Origin: Nitrospira sp. SG-bin1
GTDB taxonomy: Bacteria > Nitrospirota > Nitrospiria > Nitrospirales > Nitrospiraceae
Length of the DNA stretch: 64,000 nucleotides
Assembly (NCBI GenBank): GCA_002083365.1
Contig: LVWS01000033.1
Span: 577,471 to 641,470, forward strand
Direction: 5' to 3'
Shown: piece by piece, positions 20,681 to 30,500 of the stretch
How the letters are laid out: each line of letters begins with the position of its first letter
Numbering within the stretch: the first letter of the stretch is position 1
Made by a program: the position numbers and the translations under genes
The notes under the pieces: generated by a model
Databases searched by the model: none
What the model was told of the DNA's origin: nothing
What the model saw: only the letters and a program-made list of their open reading frames with translations

Positions 20681-23600
20681 ATGCATCCTTTGCTGGCAAG
20701 ACAGCTTAAGCGGCTGAGCCTCGACCCCCGGCACTGTCCACCCACCGTGGAGGCGTGGGGTGAGATCCTGGAACGGATCAGCCAAAGCTATGTGGAGGCG
20801 GATCAGAGCCACGCGCTCTTGGAGCGGTCGCTCGCGCTCTCCTCGGAAGAGATGCAGGATCTGTACGCGAAACTCAAGCAGACCAGCGAGACTCAACTGG
20901 CGCACGAGCGCAACAAGCTCCAGGCGGTGTTGCATGCGCTGGGAGACGGCCTCTGCGTGGTCGACGCGAAGTGGAACATTCAGATGGTCAACCATCAGGC
21001 GGAACAGCTCCTGGGTGAAGCGGCTCCGGCGCTCGTCGACCGTCCCGCCTATCGGATGATTTCTCCCGGGCCGGAGGAATACCGGGACGACTGTCTGATT
21101 TCCGATGCCACGCTCCCTCCGCTTGCCTCCGGTGAAACCTACCGGACTGACGACGGATTACTAGTCACGCCGGATGGTCAGCTGCTGGCCATATCCCTGG
21201 TCGTCACCCCGATGCTCTCGAATGGGGCGGTCATCGGGGCCGTACTCGTGTTCAGGGACATCACCCAACAAAAACAGATTGAGCGGGAACGACAGCGGAC
21301 GGAGGGCGTGCTTCGGCGAATCCAAGCGGGGCTGTCTGAACTGGCGAAAAACCCGCAGGTCTACGGCGGAAACCTCCAAGAGGCATTTCAAACGGTGACG
21401 CGCGTGGCCGCGGAGTGCCTCCACACCGAGCGGGTCAGTATCTGGTTTTTTACTGCGGATCGTTCCGCCATCCGGTGCGTCGATTTGTATCAGCTCGCCG
21501 CCCAGGCACATTCTCAAGGCATGGCGCTGACGGCCACCGACTATCCGAAATACTTCCAAGAGCTTGATCTCGAGCGGATTGTCGCCGCCGATGACGCTCA
21601 AGCCGATCCGAGGACCGCCGAATTTACAGAAGGGTATCTGGCGCCTCTTGGGATTGCCTCCATGCTCGACGTTCCCATCCGCTCGGAGGGGAAAATGATC
21701 GGGGTGATTTGTCATGAGCACGTCGGGCCCACGCGACGGTGGATGCTGGAAGAACAACATTTTGCGGCATCCGTTGCCAATACGGTGGCCTTGGCTCTTG
21801 AGGCGGCGGACCGCCGGAAGGTGGAGCAAGCGTTACGAACCAGTGAAGGACGTCTGATGACGACGGTACAGAGCACCAACATCGGAACCTGGGACTGGGA
21901 TGTGAATTCGAACGAGGTGTATTTTTCCCCCGAATGGAAGCGGCAATTGGGGTATGACGATCAGGAGCTCGGCAATACGTTTCAAGAATGGGAAAGCCGC
22001 CTGCATCCCGAGGATCATGACCGTGCGTTGAGAGCCATCGAAGACTTCTTGATCGTGAAACCGTCCCGGTTTGAACTCGAGCATCGTCTTCGCCATAAGG
22101 ATGGATCGTACCGATGGCTTCTGGCTCGCGGGACGTTGCTGAAGAACGAAGCCGAATTGTCGACGCGCATGGTCGGAATCAATATCGATGTGACGGATCG
22201 GAAGCTGGCCGAGGAGGCGATTCGGCAGGCCAAAGAAACCGCGGAAGCGGCAAGTCGAGCCAAGAGCCAGTTCTTGGCGAACATGAGCCACGAGATCCGC
22301 ACTCCGATGAACGGCGTGTTGGGCATGGCGGAGCTTCTCTTGAGATGTTCGCTCGGTGATCAGGAACGGCGTTTGACCGAATCGATTCATCGGTCCGGTT
22401 CGGTTCTGCTTGCCATCATCAACGACATTTTGGATTTCTCTAAAATCGAGGCCGGGAAGTTGCAGTTGGAGGCGATCCCGTTTGAGGTTCGCCGGACTAT
22501 TCATGAAGCGGTTGATCTGGCGATGCCTGAAGCGAAGAAGAAGCGACTGCAGCTCTCGTGGCATATTGCCAGCGCTGTTCCTACCTACCTGCTCGGTGAT
22601 CCGACGCGGCTGAGACAAATCATCGTCAATCTGGTCGGCAACGCGGTCAAGTTCACGGAGCAGGGCGTCATCGAAGTGACGGTGTCCTTGGAGAGTCAGA
22701 GCGGGGAGCTGTACGGACTGTCGGTCACGGTACGAGACACGGGTATCGGCATCTCCCCCGAGGTTCAGGCTCATATCTTCGATGCTTTTTCCCAAGCCGA
22801 TGGTTCGACGACCCGGAAATATGGCGGGACCGGCTTGGGACTGGCCATCGTCAAGCAACTCGTCACTCTCATGGGCGGGCATATCGAGCTTCAAAGCACT
22901 CCTGGGAAGGGATCCACCTTCGGATTTGACGCATATTTCAAGCGGTGCGATCCGGTCCAGAGGTCGCTGCCGTCCTTTATCGAGAAAAGCGGCATGAGCG
23001 CCGAAACGCTTGTCAACCCTGCGAGAGGGCCGGAGCCGGTTCGCATTCTGCTGGTTGAAGACAATCCGGTGAATCGAGAAGTCGCCTGCGGCATGCTGGA
23101 CACGTTCAACTGCCGGATCGACACGGCTGAGAACGGGCGAGAAGCGCTTGTCGCGGTGGAGCGTGCGGACTATGCGCTCATCTTCATGGACTGCCAAATG
23201 CCCGAGATGGATGGATTCACCGCGGTCCGGTTGATCCGGGAGCGTGAGGCCAGAAAGGGGCGACCATCCTACTCCGACGGGGACCGGCCCGTCCCGCATG
23301 TACCGATCGTCGCGCTGACGGCACATGCGATGCAGGGAGATCGAGAATTGTGCCTTGCCACAGGGATGGATGATTATCTGACAAAACCATTCACACGTTC
23401 TCAGCTTGAACAAGTCCTCGCACGTTGGACCTCTCGACAGATACCCGGCTGGACAGATGGGGCCGTCGACAAGCCGCCTGCGCCACCGCGGCAGAACGAT
23501 CACCGACTGCAGGAAAGTTCTCAAGAAACGGAAACACAGAAGGACCAAACCAACGAGTCGGCGATCATCGATCAAGCTGCTTTAGCCGCCATCCGTGCTC

Positions 23601-23923
23601 TGCAGCGACCGGGTCAACCGGATATCGTTGCGCGGGTCTTGAATCAGTACATGGAGACGTCCCCTGAGCTCGTCGATCGGATACGGAGCGCCGTGTCGTC
23701 GAAGGATGGAGCCTCGCTACGGGCTGCCGCGCATTGTTTGAAGTCGAGCAGCGCACAGTTGGGCGCGACCTCGGTGGCGTCCGACTGTCGTGAATTGGAA
23801 ATGATGGGTGCCGGCCAGGAATTGGCGCGGGCGGAAGAGACGTTGAAAAAGTTGGAGCGGCACTACGCCGACGCCTGTGCCGCCTTCCAAGCGGAAATCG
23901 GCAAGGGGAGGACGGCGGCATGA
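20681..23923 (+). CDS. Soluble hybrid histidine kinase, PAS-GAF-PAS-HisKA-HATPase-REC-Hpt
   Basis: 1080 residues without membrane helices. Approximate order: coiled lead (1-85); PAS (85-200); GAF (~215-375); PAS with PAC (~390-515); HisKA (MSHEIRTPMNGVLGM, ~540); HATPase with DTGIGIS and GGTGLGL; receiver (VRILLVEDNPVNRE, IFMDCQMPEMDGF, YLTKPF); and a C-terminal Hpt domain with AAHCLKSSSAQLG, the phospho-transfer His. It can thus run a full internal His-Asp-His relay. The gene follows the FIST gene by 7 nt and overlaps the next gene by 4 nt (ATGA), so the products are probably made together. The acceptor regulator is not encoded in the operon. Confidence 0.92.
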   Translation: MHPLLARQLKRLSLDPRHCPPTVEAWGEILERISQSYVEADQSHALLERSLALSSEEMQDLYAKLKQTSETQLAHERNKLQAVLHALGDGLCVVDAKWNIQMVNHQAEQLLGEAAPALVDRPAYRMISPGPEEYRDDCLISDATLPPLASGETYRTDDGLLVTPDGQLLAISLVVTPMLSNGAVIGAVLVFRDITQQKQIERERQRTEGVLRRIQAGLSELAKNPQVYGGNLQEAFQTVTRVAAECLHTERVSIWFFTADRSAIRCVDLYQLAAQAHSQGMALTATDYPKYFQELDLERIVAADDAQADPRTAEFTEGYLAPLGIASMLDVPIRSEGKMIGVICHEHVGPTRRWMLEEQHFAASVANTVALALEAADRRKVEQALRTSEGRLMTTVQSTNIGTWDWDVNSNEVYFSPEWKRQLGYDDQELGNTFQEWESRLHPEDHDRALRAIEDFLIVKPSRFELEHRLRHKDGSYRWLLARGTLLKNEAELSTRMVGINIDVTDRKLAEEAIRQAKETAEAASRAKSQFLANMSHEIRTPMNGVLGMAELLLRCSLGDQERRLTESIHRSGSVLLAIINDILDFSKIEAGKLQLEAIPFEVRRTIHEAVDLAMPEAKKKRLQLSWHIASAVPTYLLGDPTRLRQIIVNLVGNAVKFTEQGVIEVTVSLESQSGELYGLSVTVRDTGIGISPEVQAHIFDAFSQADGSTTRKYGGTGLGLAIVKQLVTLMGGHIELQSTPGKGSTFGFDAYFKRCDPVQRSLPSFIEKSGMSAETLVNPARGPEPVRILLVEDNPVNREVACGMLDTFNCRIDTAENGREALVAVERADYALIFMDCQMPEMDGFTAVRLIREREARKGRPSYSDGDRPVPHVPIVALTAHAMQGDRELCLATGMDDYLTKPFTRSQLEQVLARWTSRQIPGWTDGAVDKPPAPPRQNDHRLQESSQETETQKDQTNESAIIDQAALAAIRALQRPGQPDIVARVLNQYMETSPELVDRIRSAVSSKDGASLRAAAHCLKSSSAQLGATSVASDCRELEMMGAGQELARAEETLKKLERHYADACAAFQAEIGKGRTAA

Positions 23924-25488
23924 CCGACGAACGGCGCCCCACGGTTCTCATCATCGATGACGATACCGTCGCACGCCTGCTGGCCCGCGAGGCGCTTGAA
24001 CAGTCCGGCTGGTCGGTCGAGGAAGCTGAAAACGGCCGGCTAGGACTCGAGGCATTCATCAAGCGCCCACCGGATCTTGTGTTGCTGGACATCCTGATGC
24101 CGGAGATGGACGGGTTTGCGGTTTGTACTGAGCTGCGGAAATTGCCGGAAGGCATCCACACTCCCGTGCTGATCATGACGGGGCTTGAGGACTATCAGTC
24201 GATCACGCAAGCCTATGACGTCGGGGCCACCGACTTCATCGTGAAGCCGATCAATGGCCTGTTACTGAGGCATCGGGTCCGCTACATGCTGCGTGCCGGA
24301 CAGGCCATGCGAGACCTACGAGACAGCCAGGACAAGTTGGTGCAGGCACATGACGCCGCGCTTGAAGGCGCCCGATTGAAATCCGAGTTTCTCGCGACCA
24401 TCAGCCACGAAATTCGCACGCCGATGAACGGGATCATCGGGATGGACGAATTGCTGCTCGATACGGATCTCACGCCGGAGCAACGGGACTGCGCGGAGAC
24501 GATCAAGGTTTCGGCCAAGGCCTTGCTTGAAATCGTGAACGACATCTTGGATTTTTCCAAACTCGATGCCGGACGTGTCACGCTCAACAGGGAGAAGTTT
24601 CTCGTGAGCCGGGTTATCGAGGAACCGATGGCCCTGTACCGAGAGCGGGCACGAGAAAAAGGTGTCGCGCTCCACCACGACATCGCCGCGATCGTGCCGG
24701 CTGAGCTCTGGGGCGATGCGGTTCGTCTTGGCCGCCTTCTGTCCATCTTGCTCGGCAACGCCGTGAAATTCACGGACCAGGGACAGATCCGTCTCGTGAT
24801 CGAGCCCGCACCTCACCCGATCGGGATGATACCCGGCTCAGTGCCCACCGCCGGCCGGATCCGGTTTTCCGTGACGGATACGGGGATCGGGATCGATAAA
24901 TCCGATGCCCGCCGATTGTTCCAGCCCTTTGTGCAAGCGGACGGATCCAATCGACGCCGGTATGGAGGAACCGGGCTAGGATTGGCGCTTGCCAAACAAT
25001 TGGTTGAGCTGATGGGCGGAACGATCGACTTCGAAAGCGAACCCGGTAAAGGCAGTCGCTTTTGGTTCGATCTATCGCTGGCGCGTGCGGATGATGTGCA
25101 GGAACCGGTGGAGCCGGACTGCGCGCTGGTGTATGTGCAAGAAGCAGTGAGTCAGGCCGTCATTGCCCGAACACTGGAGAAACTGGGCTATAAGGTTCGT
25201 ACCATGGCCATGGCGAAAGAATTGGACAATATGGTCTTGAACCTTTCGCCGGTCCTGCTGATCGCAGAAGTCAACCTGCTTACCCCCAAAAGGGATTTGC
25301 TCCACGTGCAAACGCTCAAGGAGCGTTTCCCCGCGCTGCGTGTACTAGGGCTACGGCATCAGGCGATCGTCGGTCAGCCGCCGACGAACCTGCCCTTCTC
25401 CATCGACGGATATCTTGACAAACCGCTGACCGTCGAAGCGATCAAGGCTGCCGTGGAGGTCGTGGTTTCAGGATCATCTGCTCGTTAA
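23920..25488 (+). CDS. REC-HisKA-HATPase kinase with a C-terminal pseudo-receiver
   Basis: 522 residues. A canonical N-terminal receiver (IIDDDTVAR, LVLLDILMPEMDGF, IVKPINGL) is followed by HisKA (ISHEIRTPMNGIIGM) and HATPase (DTGIGID, GGTGLGLALAKQLVE). The last ~120 residues fold like a receiver, but the phospho-acceptor segment reads PVLLIAEVNLLTP, with Glu in place of Asp, while YLDKPL keeps the Lys. It overlaps the hybrid kinase by ATGA. A plausible job is to accept phosphate from the Hpt of the preceding protein at the N-terminal receiver, which would gate its own kinase. That is inference from gene order. Confidence 0.88.
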   Translation: MTDERRPTVLIIDDDTVARLLAREALEQSGWSVEEAENGRLGLEAFIKRPPDLVLLDILMPEMDGFAVCTELRKLPEGIHTPVLIMTGLEDYQSITQAYDVGATDFIVKPINGLLLRHRVRYMLRAGQAMRDLRDSQDKLVQAHDAALEGARLKSEFLATISHEIRTPMNGIIGMDELLLDTDLTPEQRDCAETIKVSAKALLEIVNDILDFSKLDAGRVTLNREKFLVSRVIEEPMALYRERAREKGVALHHDIAAIVPAELWGDAVRLGRLLSILLGNAVKFTDQGQIRLVIEPAPHPIGMIPGSVPTAGRIRFSVTDTGIGIDKSDARRLFQPFVQADGSNRRRYGGTGLGLALAKQLVELMGGTIDFESEPGKGSRFWFDLSLARADDVQEPVEPDCALVYVQEAVSQAVIARTLEKLGYKVRTMAMAKELDNMVLNLSPVLLIAEVNLLTPKRDLLHVQTLKERFPALRVLGLRHQAIVGQPPTNLPFSIDGYLDKPLTVEAIKAAVEVVVSGSSAR

Positions 25489-25612
25489 TGTTGTCTTGCG
25501 CCATGGGCAAGACCGCCATCTCTTCCCGAGAATTTCATCCATCGCGGTCGTGATGGATCGTGTCCAAAATCAACGTCGGACCGGCCGATGAGGAAACCGT
25601 TCCCTCAATGGC

Positions 25613-26188
25613 TCAATGTTTTTTATCTTTCTGCATGATCTTGTCCGTCCATGCCAGCAAAATGGCGGAGGCCAAGAAGGTCATGTGGATGAAGATTTTC
25701 CATTTCAAGTGCTCCGGGTTTTCGTTTGCAACGTCCACGAAGCCCTTCAAGAGGTGGATGCTGGAGATGCCGATCAGAGAGGCGGCCAATTTGATTTTGA
25801 TCGTGCCGGGATCGACATGGGTCAACCAGTCCGGACGGTCCGGGTGGTGTTCCAAATCCAGTTTGCTGACGAACGTGGCGTATCCCCCGATGACCACCAT
25901 GGTCAGTAGATTGGCGACCATCGTGACATCGATCAGCCCCAGGACTCCCAGCATGAACACAGTTTCTTCCATTTTATGGATATGAACCACCATTTCCCAG
26001 AGCTCGACGAGAAATTTGTACGCGTAGAGCAGCTCCGCCACGATGAGCCCGGCATAGAGCGGCGCTTGAATCCATCGACTGGCGAAGACAACCGCTTCAA
26101 AGACAGCCTCCACCTGATGGCCGGCCGAGTGAGAGAGCTTCGGCGGTCGATGGGTCTCACGGAATTCGGGCGAATGGGTATCGGGCAT
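25613..26188 (-). CDS. UPF0114/TIGR00645-family membrane protein
   Basis: 191 residues with about four membrane helices. LLYAYKFLVELWEMV, VTMVANLLTMVVIGGYATFVSKLDLEHHPDRPDWL and GTIKIKLAASLIGISSIHLLK are highly characteristic of the YqhA-like UPF0114 family, whose function is unknown. ATG 26188 has GAGGAGG upstream; an extension to 26479 lacks similarity. It lies 238 nt downstream of the regulator gene and could be its target or be independent. Confidence 0.87.
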   Translation of the reverse strand: MPDTHSPEFRETHRPPKLSHSAGHQVEAVFEAVVFASRWIQAPLYAGLIVAELLYAYKFLVELWEMVVHIHKMEETVFMLGVLGLIDVTMVANLLTMVVIGGYATFVSKLDLEHHPDRPDWLTHVDPGTIKIKLAASLIGISSIHLLKGFVDVANENPEHLKWKIFIHMTFLASAILLAWTDKIMQKDKKH

Positions 26189-26426
26189 CAAGACCTCCTC
26201 ACAGTTCAACGACGACAAGAGTAGCGAGTCGGCGGCGCGTATCCTAGTCAGTGCGTTCGGCGCTGTCAATTCACTGCTTCGTGGTGGGCGCGAGCGGTGT
26301 GGAGGGGATCGGTATTCGGACGGAAGGAATAGGATTGCGACGGAGCGCGATCTTTCCCGGCGGCCACCGGCAAGCATCGACAAGCGTGAGAGGAAGAAGC
26401 GCTCCGAAGGATCAGGTGAGACCGGC

Positions 26427-27110
26427 TCAGTGGGTCTCGATGGGCAAACGCCCCCCTGAGCCCTTGAAACTTCCGGCATAAAAGGCGGCTATCTGGGATC
26501 GTCGCCCGACATTGAGTTTGGAATAGATATTCGCGAGGTAGTTCTTGACGGTCTTTTCGCTTAACCGCAGATCCTGGGCGATCTCTTTATTCGTGAGGCC
26601 CTTGGCCACCAACGGCAGAAGGCGTTGCTCTTGCGGGGAAAGAAGAGGGCGCTTGGATTGCCCCGGCTCGCTATACACGTTCCTCAGCCATTCCAGAGTG
26701 GGTTTCGTCAAGCGAGGGTCGATGAGAGCCTGACCCGAGGCGACGGTCCGAATGGCGCGGATCAGGGCGCTGGAAGCGATGTCCTTCAAAATGTAACCCT
26801 GAGCGCCGGAAAGAATAGCCTCGAGCACGGTATGGTCGTCGGCGAAGCTCGTCAAGAACAACACGCGGGTGCCGGGGCATTTCGTCAGAATCTCGCGCGC
26901 GGCCTCGACCCCGCTGCCGTCCGGCAATCGGATGTCGAGCAATACGAGGTCCGGTTTAAGTCGAGCGCAGAGTTTCTTCGCTTCTTCCATGCGCGAACCT
27001 TGCGCCACGACTTTCATGCCGGGCGTCAAATTGAGGACGGCACAGAGTCCGATACGCACGACTTCATGATCGTCCACCAGGACCAGTCGAATCGGATTGG
27101 CCTTATTCAT
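26427..27110 (-). CDS. NarL-family response regulator paired with the 5-PAS kinase
   Basis: 227 residues: receiver with VDDHEVVR, phospho-acceptor in LVLLDIRLPDGSG, FLTSF and YILKDIAS; HTH with LSPQEQRLLPLVAKGLTNKEIAQDLRLSEKTVKNYLANI. Its ATG overlaps the end of the upstream kinase gene by 8 nt (ATGAATAA), strong evidence for a cognate pair with coupled translation. It is a likely DNA-binding activator or repressor; targets unknown. Confidence 0.92.
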   Translation of the reverse strand: MNKANPIRLVLVDDHEVVRIGLCAVLNLTPGMKVVAQGSRMEEAKKLCARLKPDLVLLDIRLPDGSGVEAAREILTKCPGTRVLFLTSFADDHTVLEAILSGAQGYILKDIASSALIRAIRTVASGQALIDPRLTKPTLEWLRNVYSEPGQSKRPLLSPQEQRLLPLVAKGLTNKEIAQDLRLSEKTVKNYLANIYSKLNVGRRSQIAAFYAGSFKGSGGRLPIETH

Positions 27111-30100
27111 ATACGTTTCCCTTCTTCAGCGGAACGTCGACCAGCACACTGGTTCCCTTCCCCGGTGCGGTCTCCAACGTAAAGGTGGCGGAGATTTGCT
27201 GGGCGCGGGCGGCCATGTTGCCCAACCCATGGCCGGCTCGCCGCTTGCGCTTGGTGGAAAATCCGACCCCATCGTCACCGATGGTCAACCGGATCGCGTT
27301 ATCGGCCAAACGGAGTTGGACCCACCGCTGGGAAGCGCGCGCATGGCGCGCGCTGTTGCTGAGGGCTTCTCGCGCGATGTTGAGCAATTGTTCTCCCACC
27401 TTGGGGGTGATGAAGGACAAGACCGGGTTGACGATCTCCAGTTCAGGAGCGGATTGGCCGGCCCCGGACATCGATGCGATGAGCTGCCGCAAGGCCTGTC
27501 CGAAGTCCAGCTCCGCCGTAGCACGCTGCGTCAGTAAGGCGATGAACCGCCGAACATCGAGCATCAGATTATTGAGTTGGTCAACGGCGTGGGTGATATG
27601 GATTTTCGAACGCCGGAGCGACTTCCCCATCGACAATTTGCCGGCTTCCAACTGCATGCCGACCGCGTAGAGGGCTTGTAAAATATTGTCGTGGAGGTCC
27701 CGGCTCAAGTGTTCCCGTTCTTCCATCGCCAGTTTGCGCTCGGTAATGTCTTGGACCGCGGCAAGAAGGAGCGGCCCGGCATGGCCCGATAACTCGACGC
27801 GGATGGCCTTGACGCAGACCCAAATAATTTCCCCGGACTTGCGGATATATCGCTTTTCGTAGGTGTAGTCCGATCGAACCCCTCGGAAAAACTCGTCGGT
27901 CAACGCGATATTGGCCGCAAGATCGTCCGGATGGGTGTAGAGCGCGTACGTGCTTCCGACGATTTCATGTTCTTCATACCCTGTCAGCTCGCACAGAGCC
28001 TTGTTGGCGCTGATCGCGCGCCAATTGTCATCGAGGATGCAGAGCCCCACCGGGGCTTCGGCCAGGAAGCGCTGAAGTCTGAGCTCACTCGCCCGTAATG
28101 CCTCCTCGGCACGCGTGTGTTCGGTGATGTCGTTGCCGACCGTGATCAAACAGGCCACGCCGTTCAGTTCGATCACTTCGCTTGAGACGAGCAATGTAAG
28201 GATCTTCTTATCCTTGGTGCAAAGCCGGGTCTCGCGGTTCTTGATGGCGCCCTCCGCTTCAAGCTGCCGGAAGAAGCGCGCTCGATCGTCCGGAGAGGGC
28301 CACAGTCCCAGCGCGAGGGTGGTCCGGTCAATGACCTCCGTCCGGGTGTAACCGAATAGTTTCAACGATGCCTCATTGACTTCGAGACAGCGCCCGCTCT
28401 CCAGTTCGGTCATGATGACCGGATAGGGACTTGATCGAAAAGCGATCTCGAATCGTTCTTCGCTCTTCCGCAACGCTTCTTCGGTCCGTTTACGGTCCGT
28501 GATGTCCCGGTCGATGCCGTGATAGCCGAGGAAATTGCCCGCGCCGTCGAAGATGGGCGTGCCGCTGGTTTCGAGCACAATGAGGCGTCCGTTCTTGTGG
28601 CGATTCGTGTGTTCAAGCAAAGTAAAGGGTCGACAAGCCGCTGCAATAGGACCGAACAGGTCGGCGACCCGGGCGGCTTCGTCCGGAGGCATCAAGTCGA
28701 ACAATGTTTTCCCGATCACTTCCTCCGGTTCATAGCCCAGGATTTCACGAATACGGGGGCTGGCGTAGGTATACACCGCTTGCTCGTTGACCTCCCAGAC
28801 CCAGTCGCGGGTCGTTTCCACAAGCGTCCTGAACTTCAATTCGGACGCGCGCAGGGCCTGTTCCGAATCCTGCCGGTCCAATTCGCCGGCGATCCAGCGG
28901 GCCATCAACTGCAGGAAGGCCTTGTCCGCGTCGCTGAACTGCTCCGGGTAAGGATCCGGTCCCACGAAACAAATGGTTCCGTGATGCTTGTGTCGGCCCG
29001 CCAATTTGGTGCCGAGATAACACTCGAATCCCAGGGCGGCATAGCCCGGATGACGGCTCCATTCCGATGCGCCGGCATGTTCGACACTCGTCGGTCCGGA
29101 GGCTTGCAGCGTGGTTCGGCAGTAACTTTGTGACAGGGGAAGGAGCGTGCCGGCGGTGAGGCCGGACACGGACGGCCAGACCTGGCACACTTCAAGTTGA
29201 TCGCCCGCCACGCGAGTGAGCATGCCGATGGGCAATTTGAACCTGCGGCACCCCAGCTCCAGAATGGTCTGCATCCGCTGTTCGAAGGTCAAGCCCGGCG
29301 CGGCGGTCGCCTCCTGAAAGGATCGAATGGCATGCTCGCTTTCGCGCAGCAAGGACTCGGTGACGTTCCGCGCCGTGACATCTTCACAGAAGACGAGCAC
29401 GAGTATCCGCCCCGTTTCATCATGAATCGCCCGGGCTCGTTCTTTGACCCACAGCCTGGATCCGTCCTTCCGGATTTTTTGGATTTTCCACTCGAACAGC
29501 TTGTATGGATCGGCCGCACAGGCCGTGAGCTGTTCCAGCACCGTCGCGCGATCGTTCGGATCGAATACGTTCAGGATTGATCGGTGAAGAAGGTCCTCTT
29601 TCCGATAACCGAGTTGATCGGCCCCGAAGCGGTTGACGGACAATACGGTGCCGTCCGCCGACAGGGTGAAATACATGAAGGGATTCTGTTCATATAACGA
29701 CTGGTAGCGCTGCTCGCTTGCTTTGAGAGCGGATTCGGCTTGTTGTCTCCTCTCGACTTCCCGCTTGAGTTCAATGACCACCTGTTCCAGACCGGCTGTT
29801 CGTTCACGGACTTGCGCTTCGAGGATTCCTTGCATGTCTTGCTGGGCCAGCTCGGACTGTTTGCGACCCGTGATATCCTCGATGGTGCCCACCATGCCCG
29901 TTACCGGTTCGTCGTCCCTGAATGTGGCGCGGCCCCGGCACGCGACCCATCGGACGGCTCCATCCTGTCTGATGATTCGGTGTTCGATCCGGTACGGCGT
30001 CCGGTCTTCCACAGCCTTCGCGATAGCGGCACTGAGTCTCTGACGGTCCTCCGGATGGACACGTGTGAAGAACTCCGCATAGGTGCCGTCAAATGAACCG

Positions 30101-30327
30101 GGAAGGAGGCCAAAGATTTGCTCGGTTTCCGACGACCAGATGACGCGATCCGTGCGGCCTTCCCATTCCCACGCCCCTATTTGAGCGGCCCCCAGCGCCG
30201 ATAGGTGGTTCGCTGGAGCAGGGCTGTATTGTGCATGAGTCAACGCCTGCTGCAATTCTGACACTTGGCGGCGTAGACGGACAAGTTCGGCGGAGAGTGA
30301 GCTGTCGGTATCCGGCGGTGCGCTCAT
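27103..30327 (-). CDS. Soluble NarX-type histidine kinase with five PAS domains and a GAF domain
   Basis: About 1074 residues without membrane helices. Approximate order: PAS (50-170), coiled coil, PAS (215-340), GAF (355-500), three PAS/PAC units (505-875), then HisKA_3 with the phospho-His in LSRDLHDNILQALYAVGMQL, and a NarX-type HATPase (NIAREALSNSARHARA, GDDGVGF, GLGNMAARA). The start is ATG 30327; a GTG at 30348 adds seven residues and neither has a strong ribosome site. Many PAS units imply cytoplasmic sensing of redox state, oxygen or small molecules; cofactors cannot be read from the sequence. It is translationally coupled to the regulator downstream. Confidence 0.9.
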   Translation of the reverse strand: MSAPPDTDSSLSAELVRLRRQVSELQQALTHAQYSPAPANHLSALGAAQIGAWEWEGRTDRVIWSSETEQIFGLLPGSFDGTYAEFFTRVHPEDRQRLSAAIAKAVEDRTPYRIEHRIIRQDGAVRWVACRGRATFRDDEPVTGMVGTIEDITGRKQSELAQQDMQGILEAQVRERTAGLEQVVIELKREVERRQQAESALKASEQRYQSLYEQNPFMYFTLSADGTVLSVNRFGADQLGYRKEDLLHRSILNVFDPNDRATVLEQLTACAADPYKLFEWKIQKIRKDGSRLWVKERARAIHDETGRILVLVFCEDVTARNVTESLLRESEHAIRSFQEATAAPGLTFEQRMQTILELGCRRFKLPIGMLTRVAGDQLEVCQVWPSVSGLTAGTLLPLSQSYCRTTLQASGPTSVEHAGASEWSRHPGYAALGFECYLGTKLAGRHKHHGTICFVGPDPYPEQFSDADKAFLQLMARWIAGELDRQDSEQALRASELKFRTLVETTRDWVWEVNEQAVYTYASPRIREILGYEPEEVIGKTLFDLMPPDEAARVADLFGPIAAACRPFTLLEHTNRHKNGRLIVLETSGTPIFDGAGNFLGYHGIDRDITDRKRTEEALRKSEERFEIAFRSSPYPVIMTELESGRCLEVNEASLKLFGYTRTEVIDRTTLALGLWPSPDDRARFFRQLEAEGAIKNRETRLCTKDKKILTLLVSSEVIELNGVACLITVGNDITEHTRAEEALRASELRLQRFLAEAPVGLCILDDNWRAISANKALCELTGYEEHEIVGSTYALYTHPDDLAANIALTDEFFRGVRSDYTYEKRYIRKSGEIIWVCVKAIRVELSGHAGPLLLAAVQDITERKLAMEEREHLSRDLHDNILQALYAVGMQLEAGKLSMGKSLRRSKIHITHAVDQLNNLMLDVRRFIALLTQRATAELDFGQALRQLIASMSGAGQSAPELEIVNPVLSFITPKVGEQLLNIAREALSNSARHARASQRWVQLRLADNAIRLTIGDDGVGFSTKRKRRAGHGLGNMAARAQQISATFTLETAPGKGTSVLVDVPLKKGNVYE

Positions 30328-30500
30328 GGCGAAAAGCTCGGGTGTCACATCGGATGAAGCTATAAGGCTGGCCCAGTCTTCATCGTAGGTAGGTCTCTTC
30401 GACTAGTATAAAACCAGCGGCTTCTCTAATGCCAGAGGGGAAACGGAGAAAGGGGAGATGAAGGGAAGAAGACAGCGGACGCAAGCTGATGGCGGGAGCA

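Noticed and set aside
21833..23575. A 580-codon leftward frame opposite the hybrid kinase
   Set aside because: Antisense shadow of the PAS/HisKA/HATPase region; no domain of its own.
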